From positions 24,990,899-25,054,898 of the forward strand of contig OZ024804.1 in NCBI GenBank assembly GCA_964017045.1: DNA of 64,000 nt, in the 5' to 3' direction. Source of the stretch: Omphiscola glabra (lineage: Eukaryota > Mollusca > Gastropoda > Lymnaeidae). Below, one piece after another: positions 1 through 10,778 of the stretch. The notes below the pieces were generated by a model. That model saw only the letters and a list, made by a program, of their open reading frames with translations. It was not told the DNA's origin and did no database searches. Each line of letters starts with the position of its first letter. Within the stretch, counting starts at the first letter, position 1. The position numbers and the translations under genes are program-made.

Positions 1-330
1 CCACTTTTTTTAAATTGTATTCTTTAACATTTTCTTTATAATGATGGATTAAGATGTAGTATTAATAGAAAACTGTGACGCGAGACGGCAAAGTCCTCCA
101 CCAGCAAAAGGTGAAACCGATTGAGTTCATAGTACCAATAATACCTGAGGCAATTTCAACCTCAAATTAATGTTTTTAAAATCAATTAAAAAACATTTTT
201 CAAAATTAAAAAAATTTAAATTTAAAATAAAAAAGAAACGTGTCGTCGCAAATGTTTGACGATAGATTAAATTTTTGTAGAGCACAAACCACGTAGCGTA
301 TTGTAAAACCTTTGGCAAACACTTCGTGGC
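1..330. other. AT-rich sequence, nothing recognised
   Basis: AT-rich DNA with A and T runs. The short ORFs on both strands overlap one another and show no motif. Confidence 0.6.
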
Positions 331-365
331 CAGGAGTCCGTGGCTCCACAGTTTGGGAACACCTG
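331..365 (-). mobile_element. hAT-like terminal fragment
   Basis: Read on the minus strand, the end at 365 starts CAGGTGTTCCCAAACTGTGG, the style of many hAT (Charlie-type) terminal inverted repeats. I found no matching second end nearby, so this is a fragment at most. Confidence 0.35.
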
Positions 366-529
366 GGCTTAGCCCATAGTTTAGAGTATCTAAATTTTAG
401 TAAGCTTAAACGTGTCATGATTGAGACAACTGAATCAAGTTTTGCAAAAATGTTAGTATCAAGGGAAAAAAACAACAACAATAACAAACATGCTTTGGGT
501 CCTATTCAACTGGTCGTCATGGACTGCCA

Positions 530-735
530 ATGTTCCGTGACATGACACCTCACCACAGAACCCCCCCTCCAGCTCACCGCGAGCCCTCACGCGAAATCCT
601 CGATGGCAGGCGTGAGACGTTCGTACGGCACACGGCACTGCCAGCAGCGTTGTTCCAGCCAGTGGGGGATTCGGCGGCTCTTCACAACTCATTAAGGCGG
701 CGCGCGCGGGAGCAGTGTCTCATCAACGGTTAAAT
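530..735 (+). other. GC-rich block with a 67-codon ORF
   Basis: About 200 bp distinctly richer in G+C and CpG than the flanks. It holds a plus-strand ORF (530-733) rich in Arg, Pro and Ala with no motif I recognise. It could be a fragment of a GC-rich transposon or a small CpG island. No function is assigned. Confidence 0.35.
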
Positions 736-1485
736 AGTTTCCAATCGGCCAGAAAATAATCCGCTTCTCCGAAACCCCAGCTTCCCATGGATATGTACTA
801 ATCGATGAAATGGAACCACATTTCAAGATACAGACCACCGGAAATATTGGTTGACGATTAGAAAAGCAGGGAATGCTACAAATTTGACTTGGAGATTAAT
901 GGTGGTGGATTCCATAATAATCCCGGAGTTACCTCACTGGAGATGCAAGGGAGATTATAAATGTATTGGATCTGGAAATGTTCAAACAAGCTCTGTCAAG
1001 AGTTGTCGTTACCAGACGCGGGCCGTGGATGTTCGGTCTGACAGGTTTGTACTAAATGTAAGCACACGTTTTGAAATATGACTTGGGAGACTTGTAGGTG
1101 GCCGGCTAGTCATCTTATTCAATCTATTTCACATTTTATTTTGAAATGTGAATTATTATGTTTTTTTTAATCACTTGAATTATATTTTGTTTTTAAATGT
1201 GATTTGATAATGAAATGTTGTTAAGGTATTTTAAGCACGTTATAAAAAGGAAAAAAAAAAAAGAAAAAACAGCACTTTACGTTATGCGTCTTCGCTGGCA
1301 CAGTCCCACTGCTACAAACACCAACTTTGCGCCCATTTATTTCATGAAATAATGGTTTGATGACAAACAAACTAACTTTAAGATAAACTATGCTGCCCTT
1401 CCAATATACAAGAACACAAGCAGCATATCGGCTTACACCCTCAGATTAAAATTCTTCATTACGGCGAGAGTGGGTGTACGAGGGA
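736..1485. other. Unannotated, no feature seen
   Basis: Mixed sequence ending in an A-rich part (about 1250-1268). It includes the 14-bp palindrome TATTTCATGAAATA near 1337-1350. No coding signal. Confidence 0.5.
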
Positions 1486-1564
1486 AAGACGGGGGGGGGG
1501 GGGGGTATAGAGAGAGTTATAGAGAGGGGGTAGGTAGAGAGATAGAGAAAGAGGGAGATAGAGT

Positions 1565-1600
<36 letters not shown>

Positions 1601-1800
1601 ATGAGAGGGGAGATAAAGAGATAAAGTGAGTGGGTGATAGAGAGATGGAGAGAACTAGGGGGAACAGAGAGTAATAGAGAGCTAGTGTGAGAGGGATATA
1701 TATAGATTGATAGAGGGGGGGGGCGATAGAGAGATAGAGATAGAGAGAGATAAGGGGGAAAATAGAGAGATATGATTGATAAAAAGAAGATATAAAGAGA
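1486..1800. repeat. GA/GATA-rich purine tract
   Basis: Begins with a run of about 14 G, then imperfect GAGATA and GAGAGA units for about 300 bp, almost all purine on the plus strand. Such tracts can adopt triplex (H-DNA) structure; that is family knowledge, not shown here. Confidence 0.9.
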
Positions 1801-1880
1801 GAACTGAAAAGTTCACAACATTCCTCTGTTTATAACATTTGGAAACATTTACTTTTCATGACAAAATTGAGTTTTTGATT

Positions 1881-2167
1881 TCACTATCAGCCTGTCATGT
1901 GCCACTATCATCCTGTCATATGCCACTATCATCCTGTCATGTGCAACTATCAGCCTGTCTTGTGCCACTATCATCCTGTCATATGCCACTATCAGCCTGT
2001 CATATGCCACTATCAGCCTGTCATATGCCACTATCAGCCTGTCATATGCCACTATCATCATGTCATATGCCACTATCAGCATGTCATATGCCACTATCAG
2101 AATGGCATGTGCCACTATCATCATGTCATGTGCCACTATCAGCCTGTCGCGTGCCACTATCAGCCTA
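1881..2167. repeat. 21-bp minisatellite, ~13 copies
   Basis: Unit CTGTCATATGCCACTATCAG plus one base, period 21 bp. Copies differ at a few positions (ATATG/ATGTG, CAGC/CATC). Because 21 is a multiple of 3 and the unit lacks stops, ORFs run through on both strands (plus 1839-2180, minus 1849-2157). These look like repeat artefacts. Confidence 0.95.
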
Positions 2168-3033
2168 CCAATCTTTATAGCACTTATTAGACCATTAGCA
2201 ATGCCTCTATATCGTATGCCTGTCTATAGTAAATACTATAAACAATACGCCGAGACGTAAATTAAAAATGTTTCCGGTAGGAGCACATCAACTTGACCAT
2301 TGCAGCTCATTGATCCTTTTATAGTTTTAACAGATAAAGAAGGTATGATTTTATGGTGAACAAAAGTAGGCTTGCACCGGTGGCATTTTAGACTTTTATG
2401 ATTGTCAGCGTTTTTATGTTTCCATTTTTCATTCAACTATCGCACGTTTGTCTGAAGCATTTTCGGATTAGAGGTGAATTGTGTCTGAGTGAGGGGGTGG
2501 GTGCAATAAATTGTGGATAATATTAGGCGTCCTTACTTAAGGTGCTGGTAAGGAAGGTTTTAAGTATTATAGATCGTAAGGCAAAATATTAGCTACCCAA
2601 AAAGAGATAGCAAAGAGAGTTAACGATACTATGTAGGATGACTCCACAGAGGTGAGAGCGTCTCCTTTTGACAGCAGCATAAACAAGTGGCGCCGACGCT
2701 GACAAAGTAGTTAATAAACAAAGGGAGGAAGGGGTGGGGGGGGGGAAATTGGACATGTCTTCTGATTAGCGTAATACTTGGCGTACATCTGTAAATAAAA
2801 TGATTTAAAGGTTGCCAAAATTATTCTGTTACAACAAGTTAAATTAGCTTCATCGTATACTTTGAATTTCTAGTTGTCTTTCATGTTATATTAGACACCT
2901 GAACTTGTACGCACAGCGCGACGTAGCGACACGTTTTAATCCGTCAACATGGCCAGATCTCTAATTACAGAAATGTTCGTGATTATAGTAGTCTAAAATA
3001 GAACTCTAGGTTACAGGAAGATACTTTATCTAA
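2168..3033. other. Unannotated, no feature seen
   Basis: Unique-looking sequence with a short G run near 2735-2746. No ORF, repeat or transposon end recognised. Confidence 0.5.
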
Positions 3034-3100
3034 TACAGTAGAAATTCAAATTTCCGAATACCGATTATCGGAATCGTCGGTTTTCCGAACTCACCCATAC
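3034..3100 (+). mobile_element. Possible pogo/Tigger-like terminal end
   Basis: TA followed by CAGTAGAAATTC, then spaced repeats of the form TTCCGAATA, GATTATCGGAA and TTTTCCGAA. This resembles the ends of pogo/Tigger elements (CAGTAG..., repeated 'TATCCGAA', TA target). No opposite end was found, so this is a fragment or a chance likeness. Confidence 0.35.
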
Positions 3101-3543
3101 TTTGTTACAAACTCTTATCGTTTGCAATACGCATGTCATTGAGCATTGACATACTAACAGTAACGACACCTGTAACACAATCCTGATAAAATCTTAGATA
3201 CAATGCAGACTGCGGTAATGTGAACTGGAAAAGTGTCCATTTTTAAAATATGTCGCTGAATAAAAGCCTGCCATCAGAACGCGACATTTGGTTTTTATTT
3301 TAAGCACGATTGTAATGATCTATTCTAGGAAACAACAGCTTTTCGCAGAAAACTAAAATCCAGTTCTCTCCGTCGTTTGATATCACTCTGCAGAACTTAT
3401 GACATTGTATGGTTAATACACTGTACAATAAAACACCGAACGTGTATACCTATCATGTAATAATTTATTGTACTCTGTGCACTGATCTCTTTAACGCAAA
3501 ATTTCCGTGGCGGCGTTTAGTTACCCCCCCCCCCCAAATATAC
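3101..3543. other. Unannotated; C run near its end
   Basis: No ORF or transposon recognised. A run of about 12 C (3524-3535) sits just before the next array. Confidence 0.5.
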
Positions 3544-4133
3544 TACTGTACTCAATGATTCTACGCTCTACTGGCTTAGTCTACTGTACTCAATGATTCT
3601 ACGCTCTACTGGCTTAGTCTACTGTACTTAATGATTCTACGCTCTACTGGCTTAGTCTACTGTACTCAATGATTCTACGCTATACTGGCTTAGTCTACTG
3701 TACTCAATGATTCTACGCTCTAATGGCTTAGTCTACTGTACGCAATGATTCTACGCTCTACTGGCTTAGTCTACTGTACTCAATGATTCTACGCTCTACT
3801 GGCTTAGTCTACTGTACTCAATGATTCTACGCTCTCCTGGCTTAGTCTACAGTACGCAATAATTCTTCGCTCTACTGGCTTAGTCTATTATACTCCATAA
3901 TTCCACGCTCTACTGGCTTAGTCTACGGTACTAAAATATTTTACGCTCTACTGGCTTAGTCTACTGTACTACAATATTTTACGCTCTACTGGCTTAGTCT
4001 ACTGTACTCAATAATTCTACGCTGTACTTGCTTAGTTTACTCTACTCAATAATTCTACGCTCTACTGGCTTAGCCTGCTGCACTCAATAATTCAACACTC
4101 TACTGTCTAAGTCTACTGTATTCAATAATTCTT
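3544..4133. repeat. 38-bp minisatellite, ~15 copies
   Basis: Period 38 bp, from TACTGTACTCAATGATTC through to TACTGGCTTAGTC. The left copies are almost identical and the right ones (from about 3850) progressively diverged, so homogenisation has been stronger on the left. Confidence 0.95.
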
Positions 4134-4580
4134 TCCAGTAACACAAACAGGACACACACACAAAAGCCCCAATGGCAAGGTCTAACTGTTATTATAAACA
4201 TTTTTCTGCTGCGCTAGATTCGATTGTACGTGAGATGTACAAAAGGCACGCCAATAGCTCTATAACAACAGACTAGAGAGACGGCTGAAACCCAGCCAGT
4301 GAAGCATGTTAAGCAGTCGAGTACAAAATCCAGACTTATGGCCGGTAGGCATTGCAATAATACAACCAACATGAATATAAGTGTGAGAAGATAACATGAC
4401 GTATTGTTACTGCCTGTAGGGGTACGTAGGGTACGACGTGCCCTTTGTTAAAGTGATACACATGTGGTTACGTGCGGGTAAAGTACCTGCCCACGGGGCA
4501 CTGATATCCAACAAATCGAGATGTTGTCTATAACAGCAGCTGAATTAAAAAAAAAAATTTCTTGTACAACATTGAAGTAA
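4134..4580. other. Unannotated spacer between two arrays
   Basis: Single-copy-looking DNA between the 38-bp and 83-bp arrays. No ORF or RNA recognised. Confidence 0.5.
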
Positions 4581-4581
4581 G

Positions 4582-6488
4582 TTCTCCATGGCAAACTAAT
4601 GTGTTTCGCAAGGCTAACATTGGAGACTAGTCGCTGACTTCCTTCCTGTCCTGAGAGCTACAAGACAGCGTAATGGTTCTCGATGACAAACTAATGTGTC
4701 TCGCAAAGCTAAAATTGGAGACTAGTCGCTGACTTCATTCCTGTCTTGAGAGCTACAAGACAGGATCACGGGTTCTCCATGGCAAACTAATATGTTTCGC
4801 AGGGCTAACATTGGAGACTGTCGCCGACTTCCTTCCTGTCTTGAGAGCTACAGGTTCTTGATGACAAACTAATGTGTCTCGACTAGCTCGAATAGGAGAC
4901 TAGTCGCTGACTTCCTTCCTGTCTTGAGAGCTACAGGTTCTCGATGACAAACTAATGTGTCTCGACTAGCTCGAATAGGAGACTAGTCGCTGACTTCCTA
5001 CCTGTCTTGAGAGCTACAGGTTATCAATTACAAACTAATGTGTCTCGACTCGCTCGAATAGGAGACTAGTCGCTGACTTCCTTCCTGTCTTGAGAGCTAC
5101 AGGTTATCGATGACAAACTAATGTGTCTCGACTAGCTCGAATAGGAGACTAGTCGCTGACTTCCTTCCTGTCTTGAGAGCTACAGGTTCTCGATGACAAA
5201 CTAATGTGTCTCGACTAGCTCGAATAGGAGACTAGTCGCTGACTTCCTTCCTGTCTTGAGAGCTACAGGTTCTTGATGACAAACTAATGTGTCTCGACTA
5301 GCTCGAATAGGAGACTAGTCGCTGACTTCCTTCCTGTCTTGAGAGCTACATGTTATCAATGACAAACTAATGTGTCTCGACTCGCTCGAATAGGAGACTA
5401 GTCGCTGACTTCCTTCCTGTCTTGAGAGCTACAGGTTCTCGATGACAAACTAATGTGTCTCGACTAACTCGAATAGGAGACTAGTCGCTGACTTCCTTCC
5501 TGTCTTGAGAGCTACAGGTTCTCGATGACAAACTAATGTGTCTCGACTAGCTCGAATAGGAGACTAGTCGCTGACTTCCTACCTGTCTTGAGAGCTACAG
5601 GTTATCAATTACAAACTAATGTGTCTCGACTCGCTCGAATAGGAGACTAGTCGCTGACTTCCTTCCTGTCTTGAGAGCTACAGGTTCTCGATGACAAACT
5701 AATGTGTCTCGACTAGCTCGAATAGGAGACTAGTCGCTGACTTCCTTCCTGTCTAGAGAGCTACAGGTTCTCGATGACAAACTAATGTGTCTCGACTCGC
5801 TCGAATAGGAGACTAGTCGCTGACTTCCTTCCTGTCTTGAAAGCTACAGGTTCTCGATGACAAACTAATGTGTCTCGACTAGCTCGAATAGGAGACTAGT
5901 CGCTGACTTCCTTCCTGTCTTGAGAGCTACAGGTTCTCGATGGCAAACTAATGTGTCTCGACTCGCTCGAATAGGAGACTAGTCGCTGACTTCCTTCCTG
6001 TCTTGAAAGCTACAGGTTCTCGATGACAAACTAATGTGTCTCGACTCGCTCGAATAGGAGACTAGTCGCTGACTTCCTTCCTGTCTTGAGAGCTACAGGT
6101 TCTCGATGACAAACTAATGTGTCTTGACTCGCTCGAATAGGAGACTAGTCGCTGACTTCCTTCCTGTCTTGAGAGCTACAGGTTATCAATGACAAACTAA
6201 TGTGTCTTGACTCGCTCGAATAGGAGACTAGTCGCTGACTTCCTTCCTGTCTTGAGAGCTACAGGTTCTCGATGACAAACTAATGTGTCTTGACTCGCTC
6301 GAATAGGAGACTAGTCGCTGACTTCTTTCCTGTCTTGAGAGCTACAGGTTCTTGATGACAAACTAATGTGTCTTGACTCGCTCGAATAGGAGACTAGTCG
6401 CTGACTTCCTTCCTGTCTTGAGAGCTACAGGTTCTTGATGACAAACTAATGTGTCTTGACTCGCTCGAATAGGAGACTAGTCGCTGAC
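4582..6488. repeat. 83-bp minisatellite, ~23 copies
   Basis: The main unit is 83 bp (for example 4926 to 5009). Each unit carries the palindrome GACTAGTC. Many also carry CGACTAG upstream of CTAGTCG, a 7-bp stem with a short loop. The first three units (start points 4582, 4677, 4773) are about 95 bp because of an extra ~12-bp segment after GAGCTACA, and they are more diverged. The downstream copies are very uniform. No coding capacity. Confidence 0.95.
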
Positions 6489-6598
6489 ATTATTCTTGTC
6501 CGAGAAAATGGATGACATGTTTCTCTCAATAAACAGCCTAAGACTAGATTTTTAATAAACAACAAAAAACAACGCTGTCATGCACTTTCCACGTTATA

Positions 6599-6712
6599 AT
6601 GTATTATGTCATGTATTATGTCACGTATTATGTCATGTATTATGTCATGTATTATGTCATGTATTATGTCATGTTTTATGTCAGTATTATGTCATGTATT
6701 ATGTTCTATTTA
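6599..6712. repeat. 12-bp minisatellite, ~9 copies
   Basis: Unit TATTATGTCATG repeated with minor variants. Because 12 is a multiple of 3, short ORFs made of Tyr-Val-Met-Tyr repeats appear in two frames. These are artefacts. A run of about 13 C follows near 6762. Confidence 0.9.
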
Positions 6713-6810
6713 AATCATGGTGTCAGTGCGCCTGTCAGCAGTGGGATAAATCCTGCCCCCACCCCCCCCCCCCCGGGCAAAACTGAAAACTTAGAGTGAA
6801 GCTATGAGAT

Positions 6811-7090
6811 GACATGTCACTGTCTCAGTTTTTTTAACGTAGACATTTGAGCATGTCATTGTCTTAGTTTATTGAACGTAGACAAGCAGACATTTCATTG
6901 TCTGAGTTTATTAAAAGTAGACATACAGACATTTCATTGTCTGAGTTTATTGAAAGTAGACATACAGACATTTCATTGTCTGAGTTTATTGAACGTAGAC
7001 ATACAGACATTTCATTTGTCTGAGTTTATTGAACGTAGACATACAGACATTTCATTCGTCTGAGTTTATTGAACGTAGACATACAGACAT
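6811..7090. repeat. 39-bp minisatellite, ~7 copies
   Basis: Unit contains GACATTTCATTGTCTGAG followed by TTTATTGAACGTAGACATAC, period 39 bp, with the left copies decayed. The array runs directly into the interspersed repeat at 7091. Confidence 0.9.
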
Positions 7091-7410
7091 TTTGCGCCAA
7101 CCTATCGAGTTCAAACTTGGCATGTAGACCAATGAAAACACAATCTATACAATTTTCAGCCACACGCCACTATCCCCACTCCCCACAAAATCATGTTTTC
7201 CTGTCTTTAAAGTAGAAGCTGAATGAAATAGGATGACACAGTTTTAACATAATAAACATTCCCGGAAACTGCGCTAAATGAGATTATTTAAAAAAAAAAA
7301 ATCGTAGTGCGTTTGCTGCTTAATATTTTGTTCTTTTGTTTTCATGAAATAGTTGGTGAAATAAATCTGCGGTGTAATAGCGGGTGGGCCACTGGAATAT
7401 TTATATAACA
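7091..7410 (+). mobile_element. Interspersed repeat family A, copy 1
   Basis: Shares blocks in the same order with 59451-59740 (AACCTATCGAG..AACTTGGCA near the start and AGTTGGTGAAATAAATCTG near the end), and with 62460-62600 in the opposite orientation. No ORF. Three dispersed copies in one window mark it as a transposon-derived family (SINE or MITE). I cannot name the class. Confidence 0.7.
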
Positions 7411-7598
7411 TAAAATAATTTAAAAAAACGTTTGTAAAGAATTTTTACGAATATACACATTCATATTGGTTTTCAAGGGATATTTAATTTGTCACAACTT
7501 TGAATGTGTGCATAAAATCAAACTTGAAATCTTATGAAATTATACGTTAGAACATCTGTGTCGGAGACTATAATGCTACATATAGATCATGTGTTATT

Positions 7599-7784
7599 CA
7601 GTGGCGTAGTGAGGGGGAGCAAGGGGGGCATCATGCCCCAGGCGCTACTCACAAAGGGGCGCCAAATGGTATATTTTACTATAATATTGTATGGTTTTTG
7701 AAGGGGGGGGCGCGCTAAAAAGGTATTGGGGGCGCTAAAAAAGGTATTGTGCCCCGGGCGCGAGTTAAGCTCGCTACGCCACTG
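7599..7784. mobile_element. hAT-type MITE with perfect 8-bp TSD
   Basis: The left end CAGTGGCGTAGTGAG and the right end CTCGCTACGCCACTG form a 15-bp inverted repeat with one mismatch. The element is flanked on both sides by GTGTTATT (7591-7598 and 7785-7792), a perfect 8-bp duplication as hAT transposases make. It is 186 bp with no ORF, so non-autonomous. The interior has duplicated GGCGCTAAAAAGGTATTG blocks. The intact TSD suggests a fairly recent insertion. Confidence 0.9.
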
Positions 7785-7792
7785 GTGTTATT

Positions 7793-9300
7793 TCTATCAT
7801 TCATTTTTGTTATAAAACTAATGAAAGTTGTGTTTTCATGTTGTTCTCAAAATGGGATAGTTCTAAAATTCTTTCTTTGAGTATATATGGGCCTTTTAAA
7901 AAAAAAAATACACAATCTGTTTGCATGGATAATAAATTAGATCCATTAATTATGCTGGCAAAAACACCTGCCAAGATAACCTGTTATTATTCAAAGGGAT
8001 AACGGGGCCGCCATTACATTTATTAACGTTTTTTTGTCTCCCCCGTATTCCTATCTCCAGAACCGTCGTGTGGGGCTTGCAAACCCCTTCAACCCCTGCA
8101 GCTGCACGTGGCCTCAGATATCAAATGGTATCAAAGTTGGGGGAAAATTTAGGGGTCACAAAACCGAGTGGTGGCAGGGGTGTGGCCCCGAAAGTTACGA
8201 GACGGCTATCTCTATGACAATAGTACATTGACCAACAGTGAAGTCAAATCGGTCAGTTATCTAAGTGCATCTCCACAACATTGCTACCAGAGGACTAATA
8301 TTAAACCGTACAAAAGAAATATTTTTTTTAAAAAATCTAACCGAAAAGATGTCTTCAGACAAGACTTTGTCGGTGTACTGTAAGGTTGGTCCCAGGGAGT
8401 TAACTCAGACTTTGCTGAACTAGAAATCTGTTGAAGATAAGTGGTCCGCTGGGAGTGGGGGGGGGGGGGTGTTTTTGGTTTATCTCGGACAATCTGGTGG
8501 AAACGCTGCGAGAACGTCCAGGGTCATTTGATATAGGACAGTTTTCATAGAATGACAAAACTTTGGAATGACATCATTGACATTTGAAATATCTTTAACA
8601 TTTAAGATATTTGATAAATCTAATTTATTGCACATTTGAAACTCTTAATCGCTCTACTTGGACGATTGCTCGAATTCAATAAATCCACAGAGCACACAAA
8701 ATGGGAGCTACACTAAGAATGTGCGCTTTGTCACGAATGAACACACTCTGGTACTCATTTAAAAGAAAGAATACGTATCACATTTCACAAGCACCAGATT
8801 TGTGATGTAATCTCCAGTGACGGATCCATAAATAGCAGCATTGCGTCTAGTTAGATAATTAAAAAAAAATCTTACGAAGAATATTTATGAGTAAAAGGAC
8901 ACTTGAATCTGGTTTGTTTTATAGAACTCTGCCGCCCACAGTTGAATGCCATCTCGTAACAGGTCCATCTATATGCAAATGAATCATTGCGTATAAATGC
9001 GAGAAAGTTTATAAGACAATATGTAGGATGCGATCTTCAAAGAATCTATATTACGTACAAGAAAGTTTATAAAGACAAGTGATTCATATTTGTTTTTTTC
9101 CGAGTAGCATAATTCATCGGGAATTTTGATTAACTGACCGATTTACCGTTAAGTTAATTCAAGAATTTCCGGTTACAACACTCTGGCGATAAACTGGCCA
9201 GATTTACTTCGTCCCATCTCCACGCCCACCCCCCTTTTTTACAAGCCGCCTTCCCCGTCCATCCATGAACTCTTTTCAAGCACGCGTATGTTTGTATTGT
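7793..9300. other. Unannotated; G run only
   Basis: About 1.5 kb without recognisable genes or transposon ends. A run of about 13 G occurs near 8457-8469. Short ORFs at 8034-8383 have no motif. Confidence 0.5.
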
Positions 9301-9342
9301 ATAAGAAATTTTATCTTTGTATTAAGGAATAAAATTTCTTAT
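9301..9342. repeat. Perfect 14-bp hairpin
   Basis: ATAAGAAATTTTAT (9301-9314) and its exact reverse complement (9329-9342) are separated by a 14-nt loop. It is AT-only apart from one G/C pair. No flanking gene explains it. Confidence 0.8.
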
Positions 9343-10094
9343 GAGCAGGTCTTTTATTCGTCCAAAATTGAATTTTTAAATGATATTTGATTTGTGACAC
9401 TGTTTTCTCAAGGACATTGTCTCGACTGACAGACCTGTCCTCAAGGATACTTGTATTTTTTCTGGATCCTCCTTAATTACCAGCATTTGTGTCAATTCTC
9501 CTGCTCCATGACTAGCGTTTTTATGTTAGCCAAAAGATGTCGAGTTTGAATTCAGGCATATTTAAGACACCCAATAGAAGCCGAGTTTCTGTTCTGGCAT
9601 GTTCAGTGTGCTCCTATTTCGATACACACTGATGTCACTTCTTTTTTTTTTTTTTGACTCTTCACATTCTCCCCTTTGATCACTATCACCTACAAACATC
9701 ATCTCGTCAATAGGAAAAAAAATGTATTCTCTTTTTTTCATAGTACTTAGTTACTATTTCTCCAAACAACTTTGTGCAAACTTCCCATTAATTGCGAAAC
9801 AAAGTTAACTCATTAACTACTATCTTAAACAATCTAAACCAAATATTTGCAACTAACTTCACGACACAAGTCAACCATGCGCTGGGTTCGTCATGTTCTT
9901 TTCCCCACACATAAGGACATATATCGAACTAGATTCTTGCTGAAAACTGATTAGTTAAAATAATTGACTCATCCTTTGGTTGAAAGTTACATTGATAAAC
10001 ACTAGTTTGTCTCTCATCGGATAACTTGTCGAGATAAGTGACTGCATCGATTAAGATTATTTGCAGATTTTCGTGCGAATTGAATATCGACATC
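9343..10094. other. Unannotated, no feature seen
   Basis: AT-rich sequence with a T run near 9644-9654. No ORF of note. Confidence 0.5.
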
Positions 10095-10305
10095 ACGTTT
10101 CACACTTCTTATCTCGGGAAAGTAGTGGTCCACCCAACCCAGTTTTAGACTTTTAATCTAAGGAAAGTAGTGGTCCATCCACCCAGTTTTAGACTTCTAA
10201 TCTAAGGAAGGTAGTGGCCCACCTATCCCAGTTTTAGACTCCTAATCTAAGGAAAGTAGTGGTCCATACACCCCAGTTTTATACGTCTTATCCTTAGCCC
10301 ACCCA
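10095..10305. repeat. 45-bp repeat, ~4 copies
   Basis: AGTTTTAGAC recurs at 10141, 10185 and 10230, with a variant at 10275 (spacing 44-45 bp). Each is followed by TAATCTAAGGAAAGTAGTGG. Confidence 0.9.
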
Positions 10306-10614
10306 CCCGCCTTCACTATTGTCCTCATTTCAGCCTGTCACTTATTCCGTTGGAGTTTCCAAAAAAGACGCCGGAAACGTCACGTGACCAGCACATTTCC
10401 ATTGTATTTTTCTGTAATGATCTTGCTACCCTGACAGGCTTCATCATGTCATGTACTTTGGCTTGTTCCTTTATCAGCCAGCTTGACCAAAGACCAAGAT
10501 GTCCTTAACCCAAACGGGGAATCATTTTCTCGTTGAACATTCCCTCGCCAGGCCATTGTATAAAGTGAAAGTGGTATGTTAGATACCAATACGTCGACTT
10601 AGCAGCTTAATGCT
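10306..10614. other. Unannotated, no feature seen
   Basis: Unique-looking DNA with no ORF over 60 codons. Confidence 0.5.
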
Positions 10615-10778
10615 CAGTTCAAACGATCAAAGTTTCATCAAATTTTCGTCAAATTTTCATCAAATGTTCGTCAAATTTTTGTCAAATTTCCTTTTATATG
10701 CCCTATTTTATTTTAATAAAAAGTGCGTTCAAAAAGAAATTTGACAACAATTTGACGACAATTTGATCGTGTGAACTG
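10615..10778. mobile_element. Foldback-type MITE with internal 12-bp repeats
   Basis: The ends CAGTTCAAACGATCAAA (10615-10631) and TTTGATCGTGTGAACTG (10762-10778) are inverted repeats with one mismatch in 17. Inside the left arm are several ~12-bp TCAAATTTTCG units; the right arm carries the inverted counterparts (TTTGACGACAA, TTTGACAACAA). The whole 164-bp element can fold into one hairpin. No clear TSD is visible (TTAATGCT against TATTTCCT), so the superfamily is undetermined. Confidence 0.75.

Noticed and set aside
2680..2700. TGGCGCCGAC as an LTR primer-binding site
   Set aside because: No LTR pair, polypurine tract or gag/pol sequence nearby.
4582..6488. Regular repeats that might suggest a CRISPR array
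   Set aside because: The whole 83-bp unit is repeated, with no unique spacers between conserved repeats, and the context is eukaryotic.
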